DNA from: Candidatus Neomarinimicrobiota bacterium
Lineage (GTDB): Bacteria; Fidelibacterota; UBA8477; JABMPR01
Length of the DNA stretch: 64,000 bases
Assembly: GCA_016784545.1 (NCBI GenBank)
Contig: JADHUM010000005.1
Location: 1 to 64,000 of the forward strand
Direction of reading: 5' to 3'
Positions 8,752 to 16,503 of this stretch are shown piece by piece (positions within the stretch are counted from its first letter, which is position 1; the number at the start of each line of letters is the position of its first letter). The notes under the pieces were generated by a model. The model ran no database searches and was not told the origin of the DNA. It saw only the letters and a program-made list of their open reading frames with translations. Position numbers and translations under genes: made by a program.

Positions 8752-8854
8752 AGATTTAAAGTGTGAGTAATGTTGTATCAGGGAGCTGTTATGCCCCCTG
8801 GAATGTAGAATAAATCTATGTAGTTAGTATTTTAGGAATAATGAGACAAAAAAA

Positions 8855-11083
8855 TTAATCGGTAACATCAAGATTGGCAAACTTGGCAATCAACTTCTTT
8901 TTAACGTTGCCCTGGAACATCACTGTGACTTTAGCTTCTGGACCCGTACCATCAACAACAAGAATTTTTCCCTTCCCAAAGATCTTGTGACCAACTTGCA
9001 TCCCAGCCACATAGACCCCCGGTTCATGCTGATTCAGGGTTCCCATCGCCCGACGCATACCAGTTGTCTGTTTTGGCGCAGGTTTTGTGGGTTTGGTTCG
9101 AGTCACTTTTACTCCAGGTTTCTTGCGATATTCCTCTCGGGTAAAATCGCTGATACTTCTTGTTGAATAGTCTAATAAATGAGCTGGTATTTCTTCGAGA
9201 AATCGTGAGGGACGGCTATACATCGTCTCACCATATCGCTGCCTCATTTGAGCACCACTTAAATATGCACGTTCCATGGCTCGTGTCAAGCCTACATAAA
9301 AAAGTCTTCGTTCTTCTTCAAGAGCTTCATTGTCATCAATTGAGCGCTGTAATGGAAAGAGTCCATCTTCCATTCCTGTCAAAAATACTACAGGAAATTC
9401 AAGTCCCTTGGCACTATGCAGCGTCATCAGAGTGACCTGTTGTTTATCTTGATTAAACTTGTCAATATCGGTGAGAAGAGCGACTTCTTCCATATAGCCT
9501 GTCAAATTTGGTTCTTCCGCTCGCTGAGCATATTCAGAAATAGCTGATAGCAATTCGTAAATATTATCTGCACGAATGTCACTCTCTGCCGTCCCCTCCT
9601 CTTTGTATTGCCTCACAATTCCAAGCTCATCCACAAAAACACGAGCCCACTCTTCCAGATTCAACTCTTTGAGTAAACCAGAATACTTCCCAATCAACTG
9701 GACGAACTCTATGACCTTGTTAAATGCTCTTGAGGTCAAGCCGTATTCCTGGGCACGGGTAGCAGCGCTAAAAAGTGAAATACCCTGATTGACGGCAAAG
9801 GCATTGATGGCATCCTGGCTCGTTTTCCCTATGCCTCGGGTGGGTTTGTTGATAATCCTCATGAAACTGACATTATCCAAAGGGTTTACTATGAGTCTGA
9901 AATATCCCAGGATATCCTTCACTTCCATGCGGTCATAAAATTTGGTACCTCCAATGATCTGATAGGGAACCCCATTTCTGCGCAATACATCTTCAAGTGG
10001 GCGGGATTGAGCATTGGTGCGATAGAGCAGGGCAATATCCTGAAAACCATGTTTATTGCGACGACAAACTGATTGGATCTCATCAACAATCAAGCGCCCC
10101 TCATCCAGTTCATTTCGTCCTTCCAATACCTTGATGATATCGCCATCACCACTTTCAGTGAATAATTCTTTTTCTGCTCTTTTTTCATTGAGCTTCACCA
10201 CAGCAGAAGCCGCAGCCAGGATTGTTTTGGTGGATCGGTAGTTCTGCTCGAGCTTAAAAATCTGTGCGCCGGGAAAATGTTGTTGAAAATCAAGAATATT
10301 TCCAATATCTGCTCCGCGCCAACCATAAATGGATTGATCATCATCACCCACAACACATAAATTTTTGTGCTCATGACTGAGGGCCTCGACAAACAAGAAT
10401 TGTGCTTTGTTTGTATCCTGGTACTCATCCACCATGATGAATTTGAATTGATCTTGATATTTTTTCAGGATATGTGGGTTCTTCTCAAATAATTCCAAAG
10501 GCTTCAAAAGAAGATCATCAAAATCCATGGCGCTGCTATTTTTGAGCTCGGATTGATACATCCCATAGATTTTTGCAACGGTATCGTCAAAAGTAGACAT
10601 CGCCAAATCAGTTGCCTCAGGCGGAAATATCATTTGCGATTTGAATTGCTTGATATTGTAGAACACAGAATTGGGTTTGATGACATCAGTTGAGATTTGA
10701 AGGTCTTTCATGATCTTTTTGACCACTTTCTGACCATCCTCATCATCATAAATGCTAAAACTCTGCTCATACCCGATATAGAGTGCTTCTCGCCTAAGAA
10801 TTCTGGCGCAAATGGAGTGGAAAGTACCCATGTTGACATAGGACCGCTCTTCACCGAGCATACGTTTTATGCGTTCACGCATTTCCCCAGCGGCTTTATT
10901 GGTGAAGGTAACGGACAGAATTTCATGGGGCTGGGCAGTCCCACTATATATCATATTGGCTATACGATGGGTCAGCACGCGGGTTTTTCCACTACCGGCA
11001 CCAGCGAAAATAAGGACCGGACCTTCCAGGGCTTCAACTGCAGCTTGTTGTTGAGGATTTAGTCCAGCCAGGACATTGTTCAT
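8855..11083 (-). CDS. pcrA: ATP-dependent DNA helicase PcrA/UvrD
   Basis: A 742-residue superfamily 1A 3'-5' helicase used in nucleotide excision repair, replication restart and removal of RecA filaments. All motifs are present: AGAGSGKTR (Walker A, 28-36), DEYQDTN (motif II), GDDDQSIYGWRGAD (III), QNYRST (IV), TLHSAKGLEFPVVF (V) and LFYVGLTRA (VI). The C-terminal tail has a KIFGKGKILVVDG motif as in the PcrA RNA-polymerase-binding Tudor-like end, which favours PcrA over plain UvrD. Its start overlaps the mltG stop by four bases, so the two are cotranscribed. Confidence 0.95.
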   Translation of the reverse strand: MNNVLAGLNPQQQAAVEALEGPVLIFAGAGSGKTRVLTHRIANMIYSGTAQPHEILSVTFTNKAAGEMRERIKRMLGEERSYVNMGTFHSICARILRREALYIGYEQSFSIYDDEDGQKVVKKIMKDLQISTDVIKPNSVFYNIKQFKSQMIFPPEATDLAMSTFDDTVAKIYGMYQSELKNSSAMDFDDLLLKPLELFEKNPHILKKYQDQFKFIMVDEYQDTNKAQFLFVEALSHEHKNLCVVGDDDQSIYGWRGADIGNILDFQQHFPGAQIFKLEQNYRSTKTILAAASAVVKLNEKRAEKELFTESGDGDIIKVLEGRNELDEGRLIVDEIQSVCRRNKHGFQDIALLYRTNAQSRPLEDVLRRNGVPYQIIGGTKFYDRMEVKDILGYFRLIVNPLDNVSFMRIINKPTRGIGKTSQDAINAFAVNQGISLFSAATRAQEYGLTSRAFNKVIEFVQLIGKYSGLLKELNLEEWARVFVDELGIVRQYKEEGTAESDIRADNIYELLSAISEYAQRAEEPNLTGYMEEVALLTDIDKFNQDKQQVTLMTLHSAKGLEFPVVFLTGMEDGLFPLQRSIDDNEALEEERRLFYVGLTRAMERAYLSGAQMRQRYGETMYSRPSRFLEEIPAHLLDYSTRSISDFTREEYRKKPGVKVTRTKPTKPAPKQTTGMRRAMGTLNQHEPGVYVAGMQVGHKIFGKGKILVVDGTGPEAKVTVMFQGNVKKKLIAKFANLDVTD

Positions 11084-12108
11084 CTGTTGGATCTCCGGCG
11101 TTGATAGCGATTCACTTTATTATTGTGTTCGCGAAGCGTTTTAGAAAAATCGTGAGCACCAGTGCCATCATTTTTTCCGACAAAATATAAAAAATCAGTT
11201 GTTTCAGGGTTGAGTGCCGCAGTGATGCTGGCCAATCCAGGATTGGCAATAGGACCAGGGGGAAGCCCACGCTTCAAATAACTATTGTAGGGATCATTGA
11301 TTAAAAAATGTTTCCGCTGAAGGTTCCCATTCCATTCTCCCCGTCGCACCAGCATATAAATCACCGTTGGATCACAACCCAGAAGCATATTTTTCTGAAT
11401 TCGATTGTGATAGACTGAGGAAACCAAGCGGCGCTCATCTTCTCTGGCAGTTTCTTTCTCAACTAGTGAGGCAAACGTAATCAGCCGTTGAAGGTCAAAC
11501 CCCATGCTGTTTGCCTTTTCAAGCATTTCTGGTTGAATACTATCCTTAAAGTGCCTGACCATTTTTGCAAGCACCATAAATTCATCGCTATTTTCAAGAA
11601 ATCGATAGGTCTCAGGAAAAAGAGTACCTTCCAGATGGGAAAAACCATGCCCTGCTATGCTGATCAAGGTAGAATCTGTGAGAAGGTCCATCATTTTGAG
11701 CGAATCCAGATTTAACTGCCGACTCAGAAGTCCGATGATTTCATCTGAGCGCAACCCTTCTGGAATGGTAACCGTAATCTCAATTGCTTTTGCATGAGCC
11801 AGTGCTTCTATGGCCTCAGTATTGGAAAGACCTTTTTGAATGGAATAAGCCCCAGGGTAAATGGCTCGTGTTCGATTAAGTAATTTTGCTGCGACCTTGA
11901 ACGATTCTGGCGAGGAGATGATGTCAGCCTCATAGAGTTGCTGTGCAATGGAGCTCAATGAGCTTCCATCACGAATAATTATCTGGGCAAGTTCATTATC
12001 AGTTTTACCCGGTCTTGAATCAAAAATGATATACAGACTGGTGATGCCCGCCAGACTAAGAATAATAAGAGCTGTGAGAGCGTAGCGCAGAATCCTATTC
12101 AAGCACAA
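11080..12108 (-). CDS. mltG: Endolytic murein transglycosylase MltG
   Basis: A 342-residue inner-membrane protein with one N-terminal membrane helix (residues 8-28), a LysM-like segment, and the YceG catalytic domain. The block SLVEKETAREDERR carries the catalytic glutamate and CDPTVIYML the downstream substrate site. MltG cuts nascent glycan strands and sets their length. The usual length is about 340 residues. It is the first gene of a pair with pcrA (four-base overlap); the 120 bases upstream hold the divergent promoters for it and for the DUF3098-like gene. Confidence 0.93.
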   Translation of the reverse strand: MCLNRILRYALTALIILSLAGITSLYIIFDSRPGKTDNELAQIIIRDGSSLSSIAQQLYEADIISSPESFKVAAKLLNRTRAIYPGAYSIQKGLSNTEAIEALAHAKAIEITVTIPEGLRSDEIIGLLSRQLNLDSLKMMDLLTDSTLISIAGHGFSHLEGTLFPETYRFLENSDEFMVLAKMVRHFKDSIQPEMLEKANSMGFDLQRLITFASLVEKETAREDERRLVSSVYHNRIQKNMLLGCDPTVIYMLVRRGEWNGNLQRKHFLINDPYNSYLKRGLPPGPIANPGLASITAALNPETTDFLYFVGKNDGTGAHDFSKTLREHNNKVNRYQRRRSNR

Positions 12109-12192
12109 TTTCCTTTCTAAAGTCTATCAATATAGAAGGGGTCATTTGTCATGTCAACGAGTGTAAATATTTAAACAATTAAATGATTTTTA

Positions 12193-12224
12193 TTTGCGCA
12201 CCTATTTGTCACCATCTATATTCG
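12193..12224 (+). promoter_or_regulatory. Bacteroidetes-type promoter candidate for the DUF3098-like gene
   Basis: TTTG (12193-12196), a 20-base spacer and TATATTCG (12217-12224) match the -33/-7 Bacteroidetes promoter with one deviation. The ATG at 12232 begins only eight bases behind the -7 element, so a transcript from here would be close to leaderless. Confidence 0.5.
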
Positions 12225-12231
12225 CCGCGCT

Positions 12232-12462
12232 ATGATAAGTGAAGGTAAGAACGGCACCAAACACTGGCTCTCTGAGTTACCTTTTTCGCGAATAAACTAT
12301 TTTCTTTTCATAGCAGGGCTTTTTGTCATTGTTCTTGGATATGTTTTGATGGGTACAGGTGAACTAAACAGTGTACAAGCGCTGTCGGTTTCACCCATTG
12401 TATTGCTCATCGGTTATCTGGTAATTATTCCAGTGTCAATCTTATACAGGAAAAAAGACTAA
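12232..12462 (+). CDS. DUF3098-like small membrane protein
   Basis: A 76-residue protein with two membrane helices (about residues 22-42 and 50-70), a charged start and a KKD end. FSRINYFLFIAGLFVIVLG, then a short loop and SPIVLLIGYLVIIP, resemble the DUF3098 family, which is common in Bacteroidetes and of unknown function. There is no convincing ribosome binding site; the promoter element ends eight bases before the ATG, which suggests leaderless translation. The gene is divergent from mltG and precedes the tRNA-Asp region. Confidence 0.7.
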   Translation: MISEGKNGTKHWLSELPFSRINYFLFIAGLFVIVLGYVLMGTGELNSVQALSVSPIVLLIGYLVIIPVSILYRKKD

Positions 12463-12478
12463 GCCATTTGAAATTTTT

Positions 12479-12535
12479 GGGATCGTAGTTTCCGTCTTCG
12501 CTCTCCGAGCTTCGCCGTGACAGGCAGCTTGGTTA
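12479..12535 (+). repeat. Broken partial copy of the tRNA-Asp 5' part with a 34-bp insert
   Basis: GGGATCGTAGTT (12479-12490) and CAGCTTGGTTA (12525-12535) together equal the first 23 bases of the intact tRNA-Asp at 12576. They are separated by exactly 34 bases (12491-12524) rich in CTTCGC/GCTTCG words. The copy also shares AAATTTTTG upstream with the real gene. What follows (12536-12560) does not match the tRNA. It is a tRNA relic split by a small insertion. Confidence 0.7.
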
Positions 12536-12575
12536 AAGTGTGAAAGCGGTGTCCCCCACAAATTTTTGATACTTT

Positions 12576-12650
12576 GGGATCGTAGTTCAGCTTGGTTAGA
12601 ACGCCGGCCTGTCAAGCCGGAGGTCGCCGGTTCGATCCCGGTCGGTCCCG
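12576..12650 (+). tRNA. tRNA-Asp (GTC)
   Basis: The 75 bases fold as a full cloverleaf: acceptor GGGATCG with CGGTCCC (one T-G pair), D arm with AGCTTGGTTAGA, anticodon stem CCGGC / GCCGG around loop CTGTCAA with anticodon GTC, and T arm CCGG-TTCGATC-CCGG. The discriminator base is G and CCA is not encoded (the next bases are CAA). A terminator follows at once. Confidence 0.95.
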
Positions 12651-12654
12651 CAAT

Positions 12655-12687
12655 AAAATCCTGCCTCTGGTGGGATTTTTTGTTTTT
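12655..12687 (+). terminator. Terminator behind tRNA-Asp
   Basis: AAATCCTGCC and GGTGGGATTT form a ten-pair stem with two G-T pairs and a three-base loop, followed by TTTTTTGTTTTT. Confidence 0.75.
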
Positions 12688-12951
12688 AGCACGCTCACAA
12701 CGAAACAACGATGTTACGAATTTTTTGAACCGCGAAGTGCGCAGAGAACGCAAAGGGTAGATTTTGATTGCAACCCCCAGCGGTAATCGCTTTGCTCCAA
12801 AGCGTTAAATCTATATAAAAAACCTGTCTGGCGTGTTTGGAGCCCATTGGCCATGTACCTATATTCCTGAGGTATCACTATTTTTTCACTGTCACATTGA
12901 TATTTTAGATCGGTTTATTCGTTTTAAATATCTTTACCGGGAGAGCTCCAC
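12688..12951. other. Gene-free stretch with hairpin and repeat-like words
   Basis: No reading frame here looks real. A segment at 12728-12756 (ACCGCGAAGTGCGCAGAGAA and on) resembles the GAAGxGCGxAGAACGC intergenic words seen in many environmental genomes. A perfect hairpin CGCTTTG-CTC-CAAAGCG lies at 12788-12804 without a T-tract. A weak -7-like TATCTTTA at 12929-12936 may start the polysaccharide operon. Confidence 0.4.
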
Positions 12952-14469
12952 TTGGACAAGTATAGAAACCTCATTTCTGCACTTATTTTTATTTCTGCAA
13001 TTGTTTTCATTTTTGCATCTACACTGCATTCTATGGATGAACCCCTGGAGAGAGATATAACAACCTATGGGTACATAGGCCATGCGCTTCTGAGTGGAGA
13101 AAGCTTATATACAGATCTATGGGATCACAAACCCCCTGGTATCCACATTACTTTTGCCCTGGCTGAACTTGTTTGGGGGTACGGACAGCAATCCATATCC
13201 TTTATATGGGCTTTGATTTCTATCTTATCAATATTCCAGATTTATCTCATACTGGACAAAATAACTGGCTGGCAAGCAGCTCTTGTTGGTGTGATTTATT
13301 ATACATTAGCTTCAAACTCCATCTTTTTACAGGCAAATCAGCCCAACACGGAAATCTTCATAAATTATTTTACACTGATTGCAATTTGGGCTCTGGTGCA
13401 AACCCCCAATCCCAAGACCAGACATATTCACATCGCCGGGTGGGCAATGGGTATTGCAACCATGTTCAAGCCAGTTGCTGTTTTTGTATTGGCCCCCATG
13501 CTTGTTTATGTTCTGATCAGGAAATATGCTGTTGAGAAAGAGCTCAATTACAGATCTTTGCTATTCTCAAGCCTCATGCTTTTATACCCTGTCCCCTTGC
13601 TTTGGGGTTCAATGTTTGGATACGCTATTCTACAGGGCCGATTTCACGATTTCTGGGATATACTTATTGTGTACAATGGACAGTATGCAGGGAATTCAAT
13701 TCGAAATATTTGGGCCTTTTTAACCCACCCCAATTTTTTATTTCCACAATCCCTCACTGGAATTTGGATCATGATTTTGCAGGGGTATGCCTGGTTATTT
13801 ATCGGATCTCGCTCGAAAAGTGTGAAAGTTCCTCATTATTTCTTTGTACTCGTGACCATAGGAGTTCTTTTTGAAATAGGCAGCCTTGGAAAAAATTTCG
13901 CACACTATTTTCAAGTTTTAATTCCGATTTTCGTTCTGAATTCAAGTCTTCTTATTTATTATGTTTTTAATGAAATAAAGATCAGGAAATGGCCCCGTCT
14001 CATAATCGGATCGGTTCTGCTAGCGAGCACACTTGGTACGATGATAAATTTCCAAATTGATTTTTTTAAACTTAATCCCATTGAAGTGTCCCTAAAAAAA
14101 TATAGTAGACAGTACCTGGATGCCCGCGAAATTGGTCATGAGATAAATGCTATTACATCTCCCGATGACCTGATTTACTATTGGGGTTCTGAGTCCGGTG
14201 TGTATTATTATAGTCAAAGAAAATCTGCCTCAGGTGTATTCTACAACCTTCCACTGAAGGACAAAAATAATGAACAAATAGAGGCTCTCAATTCACGGCT
14301 CCTTGCAGATTTGGAGGAAACGCCACCAGCTATTTTTATCTGGAACAGCAAGGAGGGTCCTATGGAGAAAAGTCACCTCTATGACTTTATCACTGAGAGC
14401 TATCATTTGCTTGGGAACCGCTCATACTTTCAGATCTATGTAAACGAACTGGAGAAATATGAGTTTTGA
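12952..14469 (+). CDS. Polytopic GT-C glycosyltransferase (GT39/ArnT-like)
   Basis: A 505-residue membrane protein with about 10-12 hydrophobic segments and a soluble C-terminal part (from about residue 380). The first lumenal loop DEPLERDITTYGYIGHALLS through DLWDHKPPGI carries the acidic pair and the KPP block typical of the lipid-sugar dependent GT-C fold. Such enzymes move a sugar from a polyprenyl carrier to lipid, glycan or protein on the periplasmic side. The TTG at 12952 is preceded by GGGAGAG at a good distance. The 3' end overlaps the UDP-galactopyranose mutase gene by 11 bases, forming a three-gene glycan operon. The acceptor is unknown. Confidence 0.8.
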   Translation: MDKYRNLISALIFISAIVFIFASTLHSMDEPLERDITTYGYIGHALLSGESLYTDLWDHKPPGIHITFALAELVWGYGQQSISFIWALISILSIFQIYLILDKITGWQAALVGVIYYTLASNSIFLQANQPNTEIFINYFTLIAIWALVQTPNPKTRHIHIAGWAMGIATMFKPVAVFVLAPMLVYVLIRKYAVEKELNYRSLLFSSLMLLYPVPLLWGSMFGYAILQGRFHDFWDILIVYNGQYAGNSIRNIWAFLTHPNFLFPQSLTGIWIMILQGYAWLFIGSRSKSVKVPHYFFVLVTIGVLFEIGSLGKNFAHYFQVLIPIFVLNSSLLIYYVFNEIKIRKWPRLIIGSVLLASTLGTMINFQIDFFKLNPIEVSLKKYSRQYLDAREIGHEINAITSPDDLIYYWGSESGVYYYSQRKSASGVFYNLPLKDKNNEQIEALNSRLLADLEETPPAIFIWNSKEGPMEKSHLYDFITESYHLLGNRSYFQIYVNELEKYEF

Positions 14470-15598
14470 GAAATACAAATATGTGGTGGTTGGCAGCGGG
14501 TTTTTTGGTGCCGTTGTAGCTGAACGTATTGCCAACCAACTCGGTGAGCCAGTACTAGTGCTTGAAAAAAGAGACCATATTGGCGGCAATTGTTATTCCG
14601 TTGACCACCCCGAGACTGGTATCCACTACCATCGTTATGGCACTCATATATTTCATACCAGCAATAGAGATGTTTGGGATTACGTCAACAGGTTTACAGA
14701 ATTTAATGGCTATTATCATCAGGTCCTTACCACCTATGAGAATAAGGTGTACCAGATGCCAATAAATTTGGAAACCATAAACAGCTTCTATGGAATAAAT
14801 TTAAAACCATTTGAGGTTTCCAAGTTTATCAAAGCTGAAGTACACAAGTCAGGCATCACAAAACCACGAAATTTTGAGGAAAAAGCAATAAGTATGATGG
14901 GATTACCATTGTACGAAGCTTTTCTAAAGGGCTACACAACCAAACAATGGGGATGTGAGCCCAAAAGTCTACCAGTTTCTCTGCTAAATCGATTGCCTTT
15001 TCGGACAAATTATGATGAGAGTTACTTTTTCGACCCCTGGCAAGGAATTCCACTCAAGGGTTATTCATCAATATTTGATAAACTTTTGGCCAGCCCAAAG
15101 ATACGGGTCGACGTGAATACAGATTTTTTTTCTGTCAGGCATAAACTGGACCGTGACACTCTTGTTGTGTACACTGGACCTATTGATAGACTTTTTGACT
15201 ATCGACATGGTCATTTGGAATGGCGAACCCTTTTATTTGAGGAACAAGTCGTCGGTGTTCAGGATTTTCAGGGGACTTCAGTGATGAATTATGCTGAAGA
15301 AAGTATTCCCTACACCAGAATTCATGAGCCCAGGCATCTTCATCCTGAGAAAGTCTATTCTGAGAATCAGACCTTGACCATTAAAGAGTATTCGCATAGT
15401 GGCAATGGCGAAGATCCCTTCTACCCTGTGGGCGGAGAAACGAACCGTGCTATCTTGAAAAAGTACGAGGCAGAAGTTTCCAAACAGAGGAAGCTCCTGG
15501 TGGGCGGCCGCTTGGGAGACTACAAGTATTATGATATGGATAAGACCATCGCTGCTGCCTTGCGTACCTATAAACACATTCGAGATCAAGCAAAATGA
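14459..15598 (+). CDS. glf: UDP-galactopyranose mutase
   Basis: A 379-residue flavoenzyme that converts UDP-galactopyranose to UDP-galactofuranose for surface glycans. The FAD-binding start is VVVGSGFFGAVVAERIA; RYGTHIFHTS, GYTTKQWG, RLPFRTNYDESYF and the final GGRLGDYKYYDMD block are family signatures. Length is normal. Start and stop overlap with the neighbours (11 bases upstream, 4 downstream), so it is translated as part of the operon with the GT-C and GT2 genes. The cell therefore likely makes a galactofuranose-containing polysaccharide or glycolipid. Confidence 0.95.
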   Translation: MSFEKYKYVVVGSGFFGAVVAERIANQLGEPVLVLEKRDHIGGNCYSVDHPETGIHYHRYGTHIFHTSNRDVWDYVNRFTEFNGYYHQVLTTYENKVYQMPINLETINSFYGINLKPFEVSKFIKAEVHKSGITKPRNFEEKAISMMGLPLYEAFLKGYTTKQWGCEPKSLPVSLLNRLPFRTNYDESYFFDPWQGIPLKGYSSIFDKLLASPKIRVDVNTDFFSVRHKLDRDTLVVYTGPIDRLFDYRHGHLEWRTLLFEEQVVGVQDFQGTSVMNYAEESIPYTRIHEPRHLHPEKVYSENQTLTIKEYSHSGNGEDPFYPVGGETNRAILKKYEAEVSKQRKLLVGGRLGDYKYYDMDKTIAAALRTYKHIRDQAK

Positions 15599-16314
15599 TT
15601 GACGAGCAGGTCGAAACACTTTCCGTCGTGATTCCAATCTTCAATGAAGCTGAAGTTATTTTAGATGTGATAAAATCCTGGGTCACATGCCTGGATGAGC
15701 TTGGTATCGGTTATACAATTCATGCCTACAATGACGGTTCCACCGACACGACTCTTGAGGTTTTGACTGAATTATCCACAAAGTATGAATCCTTAACCAT
15801 TCATACTTCTAAAAACCAGGGCCATGGGCCAACGCTTTTAATGGGCTACAATCATTCCCTCTCAGAAACCTGGATTTTTCAAACAGATTCAGATGGTGAA
15901 TTATCACCCGCCTACTTTAGTGACTTGTGGAGTCGTCGTCAGGAGTATGATTTCCTGATTGGAAGACGATCAGACCGATCTCAACCCCTTTCACGTAAAC
16001 TCATTAGCCTTGTCTCTCGAGGTGTGATTCATCTATTCTACGGAAAAGGTGTCTGGGATGTCAACTCACCCTTCCGATTGATGAGAACTTCGGTTATGAG
16101 CCCAATTATTGCTAATATTCCAGCCAATACCTTTGCACCAAATCTCATCATTTCTGGAATGGTAAATTTGAAGAAGATTAAACACTCAGAAACCTTGATC
16201 CCCCATCAGTCAAGGCAAACAGGAGAAGTGTCAATCAAGAGGTTTAAATTGCTCCTTGTATCATTGAAATCTTTTTGGCAAACCATACACTTCAGGTTGT
16301 TTAGCGATATATAA
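15595..16314 (+). CDS. Family 2 glycosyltransferase (DPM1-like)
   Basis: A 239-residue GT-A fold enzyme. SVVIPIFNEAEVI begins the nucleotide-binding part, NDGSTDTT is the first acidic block, QTDSDGELSP the DxD-like metal site and DVNSPFRLMR the late loop seen in dolichyl/undecaprenyl-phosphate sugar transferases. It lacks the two C-terminal membrane helices of GtrB/ArnC-type enzymes, so it may act as a soluble or peripheral enzyme that charges the lipid carrier for the GT-C partner at 12952. That link is inference from the operon. Confidence 0.88.
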   Translation: MIDEQVETLSVVIPIFNEAEVILDVIKSWVTCLDELGIGYTIHAYNDGSTDTTLEVLTELSTKYESLTIHTSKNQGHGPTLLMGYNHSLSETWIFQTDSDGELSPAYFSDLWSRRQEYDFLIGRRSDRSQPLSRKLISLVSRGVIHLFYGKGVWDVNSPFRLMRTSVMSPIIANIPANTFAPNLIISGMVNLKKIKHSETLIPHQSRQTGEVSIKRFKLLLVSLKSFWQTIHFRLFSDI

Positions 16315-16503
16315 ACCTTTCTCCCCAGAGCGGTCCGCTACTATCAGCGATTATTTATAGCCATCCCAGCTTCAAGCTCCCCATCCTAGCATCAAGAGAT
16401 ATCATCGATACATCACCTCCTCACCTTCATATTCAAACTTTGACTAATTGAAAAGCAAGTTGGATTTCTTATGTTAGTCGCATAGCATTTGGAGCCTCTG
16501 AAC

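Noticed and set aside
12442-12753. 103-residue minus-strand reading frame over the tRNA region
   Set aside because: It runs through the tRNA-Asp gene and its relic antisense; its TGIEPATSGLTGRRSNQAELR segment is the well-known false product of a tRNA read backwards.
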